This document shows, piece after piece, positions 1-8,474 of a stretch of DNA of 41,547 bases. This DNA is from Akkermansiaceae bacterium (lineage in GTDB: Bacteria > Verrucomicrobiota > Verrucomicrobiia > Verrucomicrobiales > Akkermansiaceae). The DNA lies in the NCBI GenBank assembly GCA_029242935.1, contig JAQWSX010000003.1, positions 1 to 41,547 of the forward strand. Reading direction: 5' to 3'. Position 1 is the stretch's first letter. Every line of letters begins with the position of its first letter. The notes under the pieces were generated by a model, which was given only the letters and a program-made list of their open reading frames with translations, was not told the origin of the DNA and ran no database searches. The position numbers and the translations under genes were made by a program.

Positions 1-1
1 C

Positions 2-838
2 CGTCATAGCGAAACTATGAAAATCTATCGTGAGATTGGAGAGCGTTTTGGTATGAATGACAGTCTTCGTGGAACGATGGCGCAATGGTATAAGTCGCGA
101 GACCGAAGGAACGAAGCTCGAAGAATCTATGGCGAATTTGAAGATCAGCTAGCAGGTCTCAAAAATCTTGCAGCGATGTCACTTGAGGAGAAAAAAGTTG
201 CAGCGGCTATCACAATTTACCGGAAGCTCATAAAAATCGACGGAAATAACTCTGTCGGATATCTTTTGAATATTGCCAGTTGTTATGAGAGTCAACCTGA
301 CTGGGAAAAAGCGATCGCTTGCTATCGTGAAATCATCGAAATCGATAAAGATAATTCTGTTAAATATCTTTTGACGATAGCCGGTTGTTATAAGACCCAA
401 TCCGACTGGGAAAAAGCGATCGCCTGCTATCGTGAAATCATCGAAATCGACGGAGATAATTCGGGCGAATACCTCTGGTTGATTGCTGGATGTTACGAAA
501 CACAATCGGACTGGAAAAAAGCGATCGCCTGCTATCGTCAAATCGATCGATTTCCCGCGAACTACTTTGCGATGGCTAATTGCCATCGAAAGATTGAGGA
601 GCACCAAGAGGCCATTACACTCTACAATCAGATTAAGATTCTAGAGAAGTCAGCACCTGAGGCGAGTTTACAGATCGGTTACACCTACGAAGAGGCAAAG
701 GACAAGGAAAAGGCGATTCGCACCTTTCAACTGACTTGCAAACGCTACCCAAAATCCGGCCAAGCTAGCAAAGCCCACTCCCACCTCCAGAATAAGTATA
801 AGATCAACGTCACTCTCGGGGGCACCGAAGAAGAATAG
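2..838 (+). CDS. TPR-repeat protein (5' end outside window)
   Basis: The frame is open to the left edge with no stop before base 17. The first Met (base 17) begins in what looks like the middle of a helical repeat, so this is probably the C-terminal part of a longer protein. The visible part is a run of tetratricopeptide repeats with a 35-residue period and the pattern W-E/K-K-A-I-A-C-Y-R. Three consecutive repeats are nearly identical, also at DNA level. A later repeat reads KEKAIRTFQLTCKRYP, typical of a terminal TPR. TPR domains are protein-interaction scaffolds, and no catalytic domain is visible. It is convergent with the EamA-type transporter downstream. Specific function unknown. Confidence 0.8.
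   Translation, partial: RHSETMKIYREIGERFGMNDSLRGTMAQWYKSRDRRNEARRIYGEFEDQLAGLKNLAAMSLEEKKVAAAITIYRKLIKIDGNNSVGYLLNIASCYESQPDWEKAIACYREIIEIDKDNSVKYLLTIAGCYKTQSDWEKAIACYREIIEIDGDNSGEYLWLIAGCYETQSDWKKAIACYRQIDRFPANYFAMANCHRKIEEHQEAITLYNQIKILEKSAPEASLQIGYTYEEAKDKEKAIRTFQLTCKRYPKSGQASKAHSHLQNKYKINVTLGGTEEE
302..528 (+). repeat. 105-bp tandem coding repeats (TPR units)
   Basis: The octamer GCGATCGC occurs at 311, 416 and 521, exactly 105 bp apart, each in the same near-identical context encoding WxKAIACYR. The period equals 35 codons, so the repeats keep frame. The high DNA identity suggests recent internal duplication or gene conversion of TPR units. Confidence 0.8.
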
Positions 839-931
839 CCGAAGTCGTCTCCGATCATGGGGCCACGAGCAGTCGACCCTCATCTCCCTTTTTAGAGAAC
901 ACTCTCACCCCCTAGATAAAGAGTTGGTTTT

Positions 932-1804
932 CTATGCTCCCAGCACGATCGCCAGAGCAATCACCATCAAGACCCCACCTGCACTCTGTTTCCTTACAAA
1001 ACGTGGATCGCTCTTACGCCCAATGAAATAGAGGAAAAGAACCGCCATCAGCCCTCGAGTGCTAAAAACAACATTAGTTAAAGTTGGCTGTCCATATCTG
1101 CTGAATGCCAGATTCACGACAAGGGCCTGCAGTCCAAGCAAAACCCCCGCTCCAACCACAACAGCAGTAATACACGGGTTCCTAGCCAACATCGCCACCT
1201 GTCCTCTACAAGGTAATAACAGACCAATTGAAATAATTCCACTGGTTCCCATCATCAGAATGAGCCAGCGCGCTGCTCCAATTTCACGGCTCTGCCAACC
1301 GGTTAAAAAATCATTAATGCCGAAAAATAGGCAAGCCACCAAAGTGAGACCTACCGTTACGCGATGCGTCCGCCAACCTTCCGCACTCCCTCCAGAGACA
1401 AGGAAGACCGCTATCGTTGCTAAGATGACCCCACAAACCAAACTCCATGAGCTCGTTTCAAGCCCCACCAGCATAGAAAAGAATCCCACTATCAACACCT
1501 TCATCCCCAAGGCGGAAGAATGAACCGCAAGATCACCCGTCTTCACCGATTGGATGGAAAACCATTGTCCCAAAAAAAAGAAACCGCCATTTCCGATCGC
1601 CCACCAATCTCTACCAGAAATTTCCCACCCCCCGGTTGGATGAAGACATGAGAGAAAAATGAGTCCCGTGACTAAATTTGCGATAGCAACGATGACCGAT
1701 AACCGGACTCCATGAGCCGTCCCTTTCTGAATACACCACCCCAAAAGCGGATGCAGCACCGCGCCAAGCAAAGGAAGAAGGACGGCACCACCAGGAACCG
1801 TCAT
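932..1804 (-). CDS. EamA/DMT-family transporter-like membrane protein
   Basis: This 290-residue protein is almost entirely hydrophobic, with about ten predicted membrane segments in two halves. That is the layout of the drug/metabolite transporter (EamA) superfamily. It ends with a short basic stretch (GRKSDPRFVRKQ) followed by a final helix running to the C terminus, typical of EamA proteins. The substrate cannot be read from the sequence; the family includes amino-acid, nucleotide-sugar and drug exporters. The start is the ATG at 1804 and no better start is visible. It lies downstream of the thuA-type gene on the same strand, but a hairpin with a T tract separates them, so it probably has its own transcript. 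Confidence 0.75.
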   Translation of the reverse strand: MTVPGGAVLLPLLGAVLHPLLGWCIQKGTAHGVRLSVIVAIANLVTGLIFLSCLHPTGGWEISGRDWWAIGNGGFFFLGQWFSIQSVKTGDLAVHSSALGMKVLIVGFFSMLVGLETSSWSLVCGVILATIAVFLVSGGSAEGWRTHRVTVGLTLVACLFFGINDFLTGWQSREIGAARWLILMMGTSGIISIGLLLPCRGQVAMLARNPCITAVVVGAGVLLGLQALVVNLAFSRYGQPTLTNVVFSTRGLMAVLFLYFIGRKSDPRFVRKQSAGGVLMVIALAIVLGA

Positions 1805-1808
1805 TGAC

Positions 1809-1864
1809 TAAAAAAGAAAAAATTCATGCCCCAAACGGCAAAAAGCTATGCCACGCTTGGGGCA
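1809..1864 (-). terminator. Rho-independent terminator after the ThuA-domain gene
   Basis: Reading the minus strand just after the ThuA stop codon, arms TGCCCCAA (1857-1864) and TTGGGGCA (1827-1834) pair perfectly. An inner GGCA/TGCC stem extends the structure, and a T-rich run corresponding to 1809-1823 follows. Orientation and position fit termination of the ThuA transcript. Confidence 0.7.
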
Positions 1865-1872
1865 GCGTAAGC

Positions 1873-2772
1873 TCACTTAACTGGAGTAACCTTTTCTTTG
1901 GTAGGGAAATCCTTGGACCAGGCAACCGTCACCTCTTTACCTGCAACCCACTCAGTACCTCTTAGAAGGGTATCGTAGAATCCTCGGCACTGCATTGAGT
2001 AATTAGCATGTCCTAGCGTTGTGTGAAAAACACGGCCTTTTCCATAGTTAAGAGCCATGAGCATAGGCTCATCGCGATTCGTCTTATCACTTGGAGCGGT
2101 CGCAAGAACTTTCATATTTTTAGCAGGTCCCCGAAGCATGTCATAAAGCTCATCTTTGGCATGTAACCACTCTTGGGGCATCCCCTTGGTGATCGGGTGA
2201 TCATTGGCGCGGTTTGTAATCACAAACTCGTGCTGAGGCCCATGATTTCCACCTCTTCCCTTGGATTTATCGACAACCTCCTTACCATCTTTGTAATAAA
2301 CGTAAGGACCGCTTTTCTCGTTACGCCCTCCCCAGCCGCCAAGGCCGATCATTTCATTGTATTCGGGCCACATTGAAAACGCGTTATCTGCCGCGTGCAC
2401 CACAACAAATCCTCCACCATTCTTCACAAAATCAACGAATGAGGTGCGCACTTCCCCGGGCCACATCTGACCATTGTAGTTGCTCACCACGACATCATAC
2501 TTATGGAACTCGGGGCTCCACTTATCCCACTCTTCCTTTGCGGCCTTATTTCCCGGACTGGTGCTAACATCTAGTGAAAAGCGTCCGTTACTTCCAAAGA
2601 TTTTTTCAAGAACCGGGGTCGTCTCTTTCCAGTTATGATTATTTTGACCATCAATGATCAACACCCTGACAACATTTTCCTCTTTTTCGTTGTCTTTTTT
2701 GGCGGCGAAACTGACAAATACGAAACTGGCGAGTAGCATGAGCGCGATGCCGAGCGTTAAACGGTTCTTCAT
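1873..2772 (-). CDS. Secreted ThuA-domain protein
   Basis: The protein opens with a Sec signal peptide (MKNRLTLGIALMLLASF, ending near FAAKK). A single ThuA-like, class I glutamine-amidotransferase-like domain follows: VRVLIIDGQNNHNWKETTPVLEKIF near the mature N terminus, then DVVVSNYNG, GGGFVVVHAADNAF, and the late motif GKGRVFHTTLGH. ThuA-type proteins are common in Planctomycetota and Verrucomicrobiota and often linked to sugar metabolism, but the reaction is generally not established. A longer reading from 2832 would put 20 extra residues before a clear signal peptide, so the ATG at 2772 is chosen. It is divergent from the M20 peptidase at 2855. Confidence 0.85.
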   Translation of the reverse strand: MKNRLTLGIALMLLASFVFVSFAAKKDNEKEENVVRVLIIDGQNNHNWKETTPVLEKIFGSNGRFSLDVSTSPGNKAAKEEWDKWSPEFHKYDVVVSNYNGQMWPGEVRTSFVDFVKNGGGFVVVHAADNAFSMWPEYNEMIGLGGWGGRNEKSGPYVYYKDGKEVVDKSKGRGGNHGPQHEFVITNRANDHPITKGMPQEWLHAKDELYDMLRGPAKNMKVLATAPSDKTNRDEPMLMALNYGKGRVFHTTLGHANYSMQCRGFYDTLLRGTEWVAGKEVTVAWSKDFPTKEKVTPVK

Positions 2773-2854
2773 TCGACTATCATCACCAAAACAGTCCCTG
2801 ATTGCCAAGACGAAAAACTTCCACATTAGCATTTGGTTTCTTAGGATCTCGTAA

Positions 2855-3973
2855 GTGCACTCTGTAGTCGAACTTCTCGAGGCCCTCGTCCAAATCCCCT
2901 CGGTTAATCCAGATGGGGATCCCGGAGTGTCCCCGGGTGGAGAAGAAGAGGTTGCCGTCCTAGTTTCCGGGTTTCTTCAACAATACGGGTTCAATTCCAT
3001 CTTCGAAGAAGTCGAACCAGGACGACCCAATCTAATTGCTCGAGCTCCGGGCTCCGAAGGCCGCCCTCGAATCCTTCTTGGGCCTCACCTTGACACCGTT
3101 GGCGTTTCCGGAATGACGATTGATCCTTTTTCCGGCTCAATCAGTGACGGTAAAATTCACGGACGGGGGACCTCCGACACCAAAGGTCCAATGGCGGCAA
3201 TGCTCTGGGGGCTTCGCGAAAACGCCCACCTTTTGGAAAAGCTCCCCATAGCAGTCGATTTTGTCGGATTTATGGGCGAAGAATCGAGGCAACCAGGTTC
3301 TCGGCACTTTGCCAAAAACCACGCACACCAATACGATTTCGCAGTTGCTGGTGAGCCGACTTCTCTCGAAGCCGTATATTGCACCAAAGGCTGCCTTTGG
3401 GCCACAGTAAAGGCAATAGGCACAGCCACCCACGCATCACAACCTCATCTCGGCGAAAACGCTATTCTTAAACTTCTCAGAGAAGTAGAAGATCTCCAGA
3501 GCTCTTTTCTTAGAAATCTTTCGGGCTTTCACCACCCTGTTCTGGGTCAATCAACCATGAATGTTGGAATGATCTCGGGAGGAACACGCGCTAATATTGT
3601 GCCAGCACAGGCAACCGCTACCCTCGATATTAGAACAGTGCCCGCCTTGGTGAAAGATGAACCCGCAAGCGAAATTCTAAAACGACATCTTAATAACGTT
3701 AAATTAACACACAGCGCGGAATCGCCACCCATGTCCATGCCTGCCAACCATCCCTGGCTCGTGAAACTTCAGGAAATTCATTTAGATCTCAAACTCGTCG
3801 GAGCACCCTGGTTTTCTGATGCCGCTCATTTATCGGCCGCCGGAATTCCAGCAATTTGCCTCGGACCCGGATCCATCGACCAAGCCCACACCGCAGATGA
3901 ATTCATCCATATTTCCGATCTAGAAGAGGGTGCCGCGTGGTTCACCAAAATGATCGCAGGCCTAGGATCCTAA
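2855..3973 (+). CDS. M20-family metallopeptidase (ArgE/DapE-like)
   Basis: This is a two-zinc M20 peptidase/deacylase of 372 residues, the usual family length. Motifs are in order: metal-binding H78 and D80 in GPHLDTVG, D108 in GRGTSDTKGP, the catalytic EE at 142-143 in GFMGEES, a GEPTS motif, and a late AHTADEF metal-ligand motif. A dimerisation (lid) domain lies in the middle, with the G-MISGGTRANIVP signature. The family includes acetylornithine deacetylase, succinyl-diaminopimelate desuccinylase and carboxypeptidase G2-like enzymes; sequence alone does not pick one. The start is GTG at 2855, immediately after an in-frame TAA, with AGGA at 2843-2846 as ribosome binding site. No signal peptide, so it is cytoplasmic. 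Confidence 0.88.
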   Translation: MHSVVELLEALVQIPSVNPDGDPGVSPGGEEEVAVLVSGFLQQYGFNSIFEEVEPGRPNLIARAPGSEGRPRILLGPHLDTVGVSGMTIDPFSGSISDGKIHGRGTSDTKGPMAAMLWGLRENAHLLEKLPIAVDFVGFMGEESRQPGSRHFAKNHAHQYDFAVAGEPTSLEAVYCTKGCLWATVKAIGTATHASQPHLGENAILKLLREVEDLQSSFLRNLSGFHHPVLGQSTMNVGMISGGTRANIVPAQATATLDIRTVPALVKDEPASEILKRHLNNVKLTHSAESPPMSMPANHPWLVKLQEIHLDLKLVGAPWFSDAAHLSAAGIPAICLGPGSIDQAHTADEFIHISDLEEGAAWFTKMIAGLGS

Positions 3974-3997
3974 TCTAAATTGTTATCGAAGCCGCTT

Positions 3998-4927
3998 TCA
4001 CTTGTCGGCATCGGAAAGATATCGCTCTGCCTCAATCGCAGCAGCACACCCTTGCCCGGAAGCCGTGATTGCCTGACGATAAATATGGTCAGCGACATCA
4101 CCCGCAGCGTAAAGCCCCGGAGTCTTCGTGCTTGTACTGTGAGGATTTTGAAGAACGTAACCATTTTCATCGAGATCAACCAGATCACCAACAAACTGAG
4201 AGTTTGGAACGTGACCAATTGCTACGAAGACGCACTTTACTTCTAACTCAGAATTTTCTCCGGTCTTGAGATTCTCAAGATTGACAGCACGAACCTCACC
4301 TTCGTCATCTGTGAGATACTCAGTGATTCCAGAATCCCAAACGGGCTCGACCTTTTCATTGGCCAGAACACGATCGGCCATGATCTTTGAAGCTCGGAGT
4401 TCGTCACGACGATGAATGAGATAAACCTTCGATGCGAAGCGAGTCAGGAAATTAGCTTCCTCACAGGCTGAGTCCCCTCCACCAACCACAGCGACTGGGA
4501 CATCACGATAGAATGCCCCGTCGCAAGTCGCACACGACGTCACTCCATGGCCCACTAGACTCATTTCGTTTTCCAAGCCTAGGTAGCGAGGAGCAGCTCC
4601 GGTGGCAATGATGACAGTCTTTGACTGAACCGTCCCTTGGTCTGTTTCGAGAGCGAAGGATCCGTCCTCATTCTTGGTAATTTCGTTAACCTTTTTGTAT
4701 TCAACCTTGGCCCCAAACTTTTCCGCCTGCTGTTGCATGCGACCCATTAATTCCGGCCCCATAACTCCGTCAGGAAAACCCGGAAAGTTTTCGACCTCGG
4801 TCGTTGTCGTCAACTGGCCGCCAAGCTGCGTCCCCGAAAGGACAAGAGGCTCCAGATTAGCGCGACCCGTGTAGATAGCAGCGGTCCAACCGGCACAGCC
4901 GGTTCCAATAATAACAACATTTTCCAT
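3998..4927 (-). CDS. trxB: Thioredoxin reductase (NADPH)
   Basis: This FAD-dependent enzyme reduces thioredoxin using NADPH in the cytoplasm. The 309-residue length matches bacterial low-molecular-weight TrxB. Visible features are the N-terminal FAD-binding GTGCAGWTAAIYTGRA, the redox-active CATC at about residues 132-135 in SCATCDGAFY, the NADPH-binding GGGDSACEEANFL, and the C-terminal FAD motif GLYAAGDVAD. It lies 47 bp after ftsH on the same strand, so the two are probably co-transcribed. The 3' end is convergent with the M20 peptidase gene, with only 24 bp between. No unusual residues are seen. Confidence 0.96.
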   Translation of the reverse strand: MENVVIIGTGCAGWTAAIYTGRANLEPLVLSGTQLGGQLTTTTEVENFPGFPDGVMGPELMGRMQQQAEKFGAKVEYKKVNEITKNEDGSFALETDQGTVQSKTVIIATGAAPRYLGLENEMSLVGHGVTSCATCDGAFYRDVPVAVVGGGDSACEEANFLTRFASKVYLIHRRDELRASKIMADRVLANEKVEPVWDSGITEYLTDDEGEVRAVNLENLKTGENSELEVKCVFVAIGHVPNSQFVGDLVDLDENGYVLQNPHSTSTKTPGLYAAGDVADHIYRQAITASGQGCAAAIEAERYLSDADK

Positions 4928-4974
4928 AATTACTTTTTGAGTGTGTGTTCGAGAAACTTGATTCCCGAAAAAAA

Positions 4975-7326
4975 TTAACTGAAGGCCGATATAAACGCAC
5001 CATCGTCACCCCGATTTTCTTCCTCGGTCGACTCCGGAGCTTTCTCTTTCTGCATGTCATCAGGGATCTCCGGCGGTTCTGGTGGCCTTGGTGGATCCTT
5101 CATCTCGCCATGCTCGATGAGATCCTTGATATGCTGCGCGTCTAATGTCTCAAACTCTAAAAGAGCCTCCGAAATTTTGTCGAGCAAAGTCCGATTTTTG
5201 TTGAGAAGTCTTTCGGCCTCTTTGTAGGCATGATCAATAAAATCCTTGATTTCATTATCAATTTTTTGAGCTGTGTCTTCCGAGTAATTTTTAGACTGGC
5301 TCATCATATCGCGGGCGAGGAAGCCCCCTCCTCCACCATCGCCATACTCAACCATTCCCAAGTCTGTACTCATTCCCCACTCACAAACCATTTTGCGAGC
5401 AAGATTCGTCGCCATTCGAATGTCTCCCATCGCGCCGTTGGTCACATCTCCGAAAATAATTTCCTCGGCAACACGTCCTCCCATGAGAACGATTAGCTGC
5501 GAAAGAAGTTCATTCTTACGATAGTTAAACTTATCTTCATCCGGGAGGAACATGGTAGATCCGAGCGATGGACCACGCGGGATGATCGTGACTTTATGAA
5601 GTGGATCGGTGTAATCCAAAATCTCATTCAAAATAGCATGCCCAGCCTCGTGGTAGGCAGTATTCTTTTTCTCCTTATCCGAGAGCGCCAGACTTCGCCG
5701 TTCGCGGCCCCAACGAACCTTATCACGGGCCTCTTCCATCTCAGCAAGAGTAACCGCCTTGATTTCCTTACGAGCCGCAAGAAGAGCAGCCTCGTTGATG
5801 AGGTTTGCCAACTCAGCCCCTGAAAATCCGGGGGTTCCACGCGCGATAACACCGAGATCCGTTCCAGCAGCTAGTTTGATTTTCTTGGTGTGAACCCCGA
5901 GAATTTGCTCCCGTCCTTTAACATCGGGGAGAGCTACTGTTACCTGACGGTCAAAACGACCAGGGCGAAGAAGGGCTGGATCCAAAACGTCTGGACGGTT
6001 CGTAGCGGCAATAATAATGACACCCTCTTGGGTATCAAAACCGTCCATCTCAACAAGAAGCGCATTCAAGGTTTGCTCCCGTTCGTCGTGACCGCCTCCC
6101 ATTCCGTGTCCACGGTGGCGACCGACAGCATCAATTTCATCAATGAAAACAAGGCACGGGGCATGCTTCTTCCCCTGCTCAAACATATCGCGGACCCGAC
6201 TAGCGCCAACACCCACAAACATTTCCACGAAGTCAGAACCACTAATCGAGAAGAACGGGACGTCGGCCTCACCGGCGATCGCTCGAGCCAAAAGAGTCTT
6301 ACCAGTTCCTGGAGGCCCAACCATAAGAACTCCTTTCGGAATCGTTCCACCAAGAGCCTGAAACTTCCGGGGATCACGAAGAAAATCGACAATTTCAAAA
6401 AGCTCCTCTTTTGCCTCTTGGATTCCAGCAACATCTTTAAAGGTCACCTTCTGTTGGTCCATTGTCAGAAGCTTCGCCTTGGATTTTCCAAAACTCATCG
6501 CGCCACGACCGGCCGACTTCATCTGGTGTCTGAAAAGAAAGAAAATCAGGACGATTAGGAGAAGCACCGGGAGAAGGCTCATCATAATTTTACCAAAAGT
6601 GTTATCCTGACTTCGCGTGGAAATACCTGAGTCGATCAAGGCCTCCAATTTTCCGCGTGAGCTTGCGCTTAGCCTGACCTGAAAACTCTTAAGTTTATCA
6701 TCCGACACCATCTCCTTCAGCTCCTCAGAACTAAAGCCCTCCGGAATTCCCTTAGTCGCGTAGAGAGTAGCAACGTTTGAATTTAGTTCGCGAAAGATCT
6801 TAAATTCCACATCTTTCCCAAGAACCAGTTTGTTTTCTGATAGGAGAGTTTTGATCTGAGAAAAAGGAACCTCCTGAGCTAAGCCGTCCTGATCAGGCGC
6901 TGCAGCCACCCAATTCAATTTCTCCCCAAATGACTCGTCGAGATCGTTGCTAATGCTGTCAATATCGACCTGCACGACAGCTTTGATTGGAGTCTGCTCG
7001 TCCCACTGTTTCACAAGAACATCATCCTCAGAAAACCGCCCAGTAATCTCAGCGCGAGCCTCACCAGCGAAAGTTACCAGCTCGAGTTTACCGCTTTTGA
7101 AGTCTTCCGAGGACGTCTGAAGGATTCGCCCCTCTAGCATTGCCTCGCGGAACTCCGTAAATTCCAAGGTTTCACGATCGCTATCGCTGGCCCCGTCAAT
7201 CGCCACGAAAACAATCGCCAAAGCGATGGTGAACAAAATGATCACTCTCCAATTCACTCCCTTGTCGGAGGGAGTCTGGGCTGGCTTTTTCGATCCCGGG
7301 ATCTCTGGTGGCTGTTGCTCGGACAT
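4975..7326 (-). CDS. ftsH: ATP-dependent zinc metalloprotease FtsH
   Basis: This membrane-anchored AAA+ protease degrades damaged membrane proteins and regulatory substrates. Order of parts in 783 residues: a short cytoplasmic N terminus, TM1 at about 26-45, an extracytoplasmic region of roughly 200 residues, TM2 at about 248-268, the AAA domain, then the M41 peptidase domain. The AAA domain has Walker A GPPGTGKT at about 335-342, Walker B LVFIDEID, and a second region of homology ending [11 protein letters not shown]. The peptidase domain has the zinc-binding HEAGH at about 558-562. The C terminus is Pro/Glu-rich. The extracytoplasmic region is much longer than the roughly 70 residues of E. 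coli FtsH. It is followed by trxB on the same strand. Confidence 0.97.
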   Translation of the reverse strand: MSEQQPPEIPGSKKPAQTPSDKGVNWRVIILFTIALAIVFVAIDGASDSDRETLEFTEFREAMLEGRILQTSSEDFKSGKLELVTFAGEARAEITGRFSEDDVLVKQWDEQTPIKAVVQVDIDSISNDLDESFGEKLNWVAAAPDQDGLAQEVPFSQIKTLLSENKLVLGKDVEFKIFRELNSNVATLYATKGIPEGFSSEELKEMVSDDKLKSFQVRLSASSRGKLEALIDSGISTRSQDNTFGKIMMSLLPVLLLIVLIFFLFRHQMKSAGRGAMSFGKSKAKLLTMDQQKVTFKDVAGIQEAKEELFEIVDFLRDPRKFQALGGTIPKGVLMVGPPGTGKTLLARAIAGEADVPFFSISGSDFVEMFVGVGASRVRDMFEQGKKHAPCLVFIDEIDAVGRHRGHGMGGGHDEREQTLNALLVEMDGFDTQEGVIIIAATNRPDVLDPALLRPGRFDRQVTVALPDVKGREQILGVHTKKIKLAAGTDLGVIARGTPGFSGAELANLINEAALLAARKEIKAVTLAEMEEARDKVRWGRERRSLALSDKEKKNTAYHEAGHAILNEILDYTDPLHKVTIIPRGPSLGSTMFLPDEDKFNYRKNELLSQLIVLMGGRVAEEIIFGDVTNGAMGDIRMATNLARKMVCEWGMSTDLGMVEYGDGGGGGFLARDMMSQSKNYSEDTAQKIDNEIKDFIDHAYKEAERLLNKNRTLLDKISEALLEFETLDAQHIKDLIEHGEMKDPPRPPEPPEIPDDMQKEKAPESTEEENRGDDGAFISAFS

Positions 7327-7475
7327 AATAAACTACCGGCGGCCTCAAAGCCTCCTTGCCGGCACAGGACGCTAACGCAAGAAAATAGAATGAAAACGCC
7401 TTTTTTTACTGATTTACACGACCAGGTCCAAGCAACAATCCGCCTACCTTGGAGAATATTAGTTCTAGTCTGATA

Positions 7476-7967
7476 TTACTCAACCTCTTCATTTGAAACC
7501 CTAATTGTCGAAGGTCCTTTCGGCGCCATGTTTTCTTCAGCCAAAGCCTGTTCAATCTCTTCCAGCGAATTCACCGAAACGAGAGCCGGGCTATGAAATC
7601 CATTGCCGTCAATGCTAACCGCCAGACTATCTTCCACGATCACAGTGACCTTTCCGTGGGAGCCCTCCCCGACTTGACTGGAGATCGAAAAACTCCGCTT
7701 CAGTAGATCATGTCGTCTCGTTCCCAGCACAGTCACAAAGAGTTCCTGATTATCCTCCGCTGGCTCAACGATAACTTGCAGATTAGCCGGAACCTTCTGA
7801 AGAGCGAGGTAACTTATAAGATCCCCGTTCTTCTTGTGATGAATCACCAAAAGCGGGATCTTCTCGATTACAGGGAAAGGAGCTTCTTCCACGGCAATCT
7901 CTCCTTCGTTTTTGCAGCCTAATAAAAAGAGAGCCACCAGAAGAAGGGAAATAAACACCTTAGACAC
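7476..7967 (-). CDS. Putative lipoprotein of unknown function
   Basis: The product has a type II signal peptide: VSKVFISLLLVALFLLGC, with lipobox LLGC, then an acidic linker (KNEGEIAVEEAP). It should therefore be a lipid-anchored periplasmic or outer-membrane protein. The rest is about 145 residues of predicted beta-rich sequence with no motif I recognise. The GTG at 7967 is chosen because GAAGG lies 7 bases upstream and it puts the signal peptide at the N terminus; a TTG at 7985 is the alternative. It lies between the small basic protein gene and ftsH on the same strand, with about 150 bp before ftsH. Function unknown. Confidence 0.65.
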   Translation of the reverse strand: MSKVFISLLLVALFLLGCKNEGEIAVEEAPFPVIEKIPLLVIHHKKNGDLISYLALQKVPANLQVIVEPAEDNQELFVTVLGTRRHDLLKRSFSISSQVGEGSHGKVTVIVEDSLAVSIDGNGFHSPALVSVNSLEEIEQALAEENMAPKGPSTIRVSNEEVE

Positions 7968-8004
7968 CGCACAACCTTCACTCAATTCCGACCAATAGCC
8001 ATAG

Positions 8005-8038
8005 AAAAACCCGCCGAGCCGGAGCTTGGCAGGTTTTT
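8005..8038 (-). terminator. Rho-independent terminator after the small basic protein gene
   Basis: An imperfect 15-bp stem (8005-8019 with 8024-8038, loop CGGA) is flanked by an A run on one side and a T run on the other. On the minus strand the stem ends GGGTTTTTC. It lies 26 bp after the stop of the small basic protein and could act in both directions. Confidence 0.7.
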
Positions 8039-8063
8039 GAAATTGGAACTAAAGAGACTATTC

Positions 8064-8372
8064 CTACTTTTCGGCCGCAGAATCCTTGGACTCTTCGGCG
8101 GGAGTCCCCTCTGATTTGGGATCTTCTGCCTTGGGCTTCTCCACTTTTGGCTTGGCTGCCTTTTTAGCAGCTTTCTTAGCAACTTTCTTAGCAGCTTTCT
8201 TAGCAACTTTCTTGGCAGCTTTCTTAGCAACCTTCTTGGCAGCTTTCTTAGCAACCTTCTTGTCTGCTTTAGCTGCCTTTGAAGAGGCTCCAGCTTTAAT
8301 ACGTTCGTTCTTCCGCTTTAGGTAAAGTTTTCTGCGGCGGCGCTTCTGGCGAGTTTTAAGATTTTGACCCAT
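8064..8372 (-). CDS. Small basic protein with histone-H1-like lysine/alanine repeat tail
   Basis: This 102-residue protein begins with a strongly basic segment (MGQNLKTRQKRRRRKLYLKR). It continues with a low-complexity middle made of alternating AAKK and VAKK units, and ends in an acidic Pro/Glu/Lys tail. The Ala/Lys repeats resemble the C-terminal tails of bacterial histone-H1-like (Hc1) proteins, which bind DNA or RNA through charge. I recall small basic proteins with a similar N terminus in Verrucomicrobiota, but their role is not known to me. The repeat tract is also a DNA tandem repeat of 24 bp, so tail length may vary between strains. Start ATG at 8372; a terminator follows. Confidence 0.75.
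   Translation of the reverse strand: MGQNLKTRQKRRRRKLYLKRKNERIKAGASSKAAKADKKVAKKAAKKVAKKAAKKVAKKAAKKVAKKAAKKAAKPKVEKPKAEDPKSEGTPAEESKDSAAEK
8167..8262 (-). repeat. 24-bp tandem repeat coding for the Ala/Lys tail
   Basis: Four consecutive 24-bp units (8167, 8191, 8215, 8239) each begin GCAGCTTTCTTAGCAAC on the plus strand and differ at only one or two bases. They encode the repeating eight-residue AKKVAKKA-type unit of the small basic protein. Confidence 0.85.
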
Positions 8373-8474
8373 AGGATTAAGTTCGCCACGGAGTTAGGCC
8401 CCATTGCCAAGATGTTCAAGCGAAAAGGCACGCCATGTCTTGATCTCCCCGCTTCCCTGCCCTTTTCTTCTCGC

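Noticed and set aside
179-607. Open frame of 142 codons antisense to the TPR gene with internal repeats
   Set aside because: Its repeats are the complement of the TPR units; no independent motif.
1059-1523. 154-codon plus-strand frame opposite the EamA-type gene
   Set aside because: Low-complexity reading of a membrane-protein gene from the other strand; no domain or ribosome binding site.
5890-6558. 222-codon plus-strand frame inside ftsH
   Set aside because: Antisense to the AAA domain, which is clearly coding on the minus strand.
7336-7364. GC-rich hairpin holding AAGGAGG ahead of ftsH, possible RNA thermometer
   Set aside because: The AAGGAGG is about 24 bases from the ATG, too far for a normal ribosome binding site, and pairing is imperfect.
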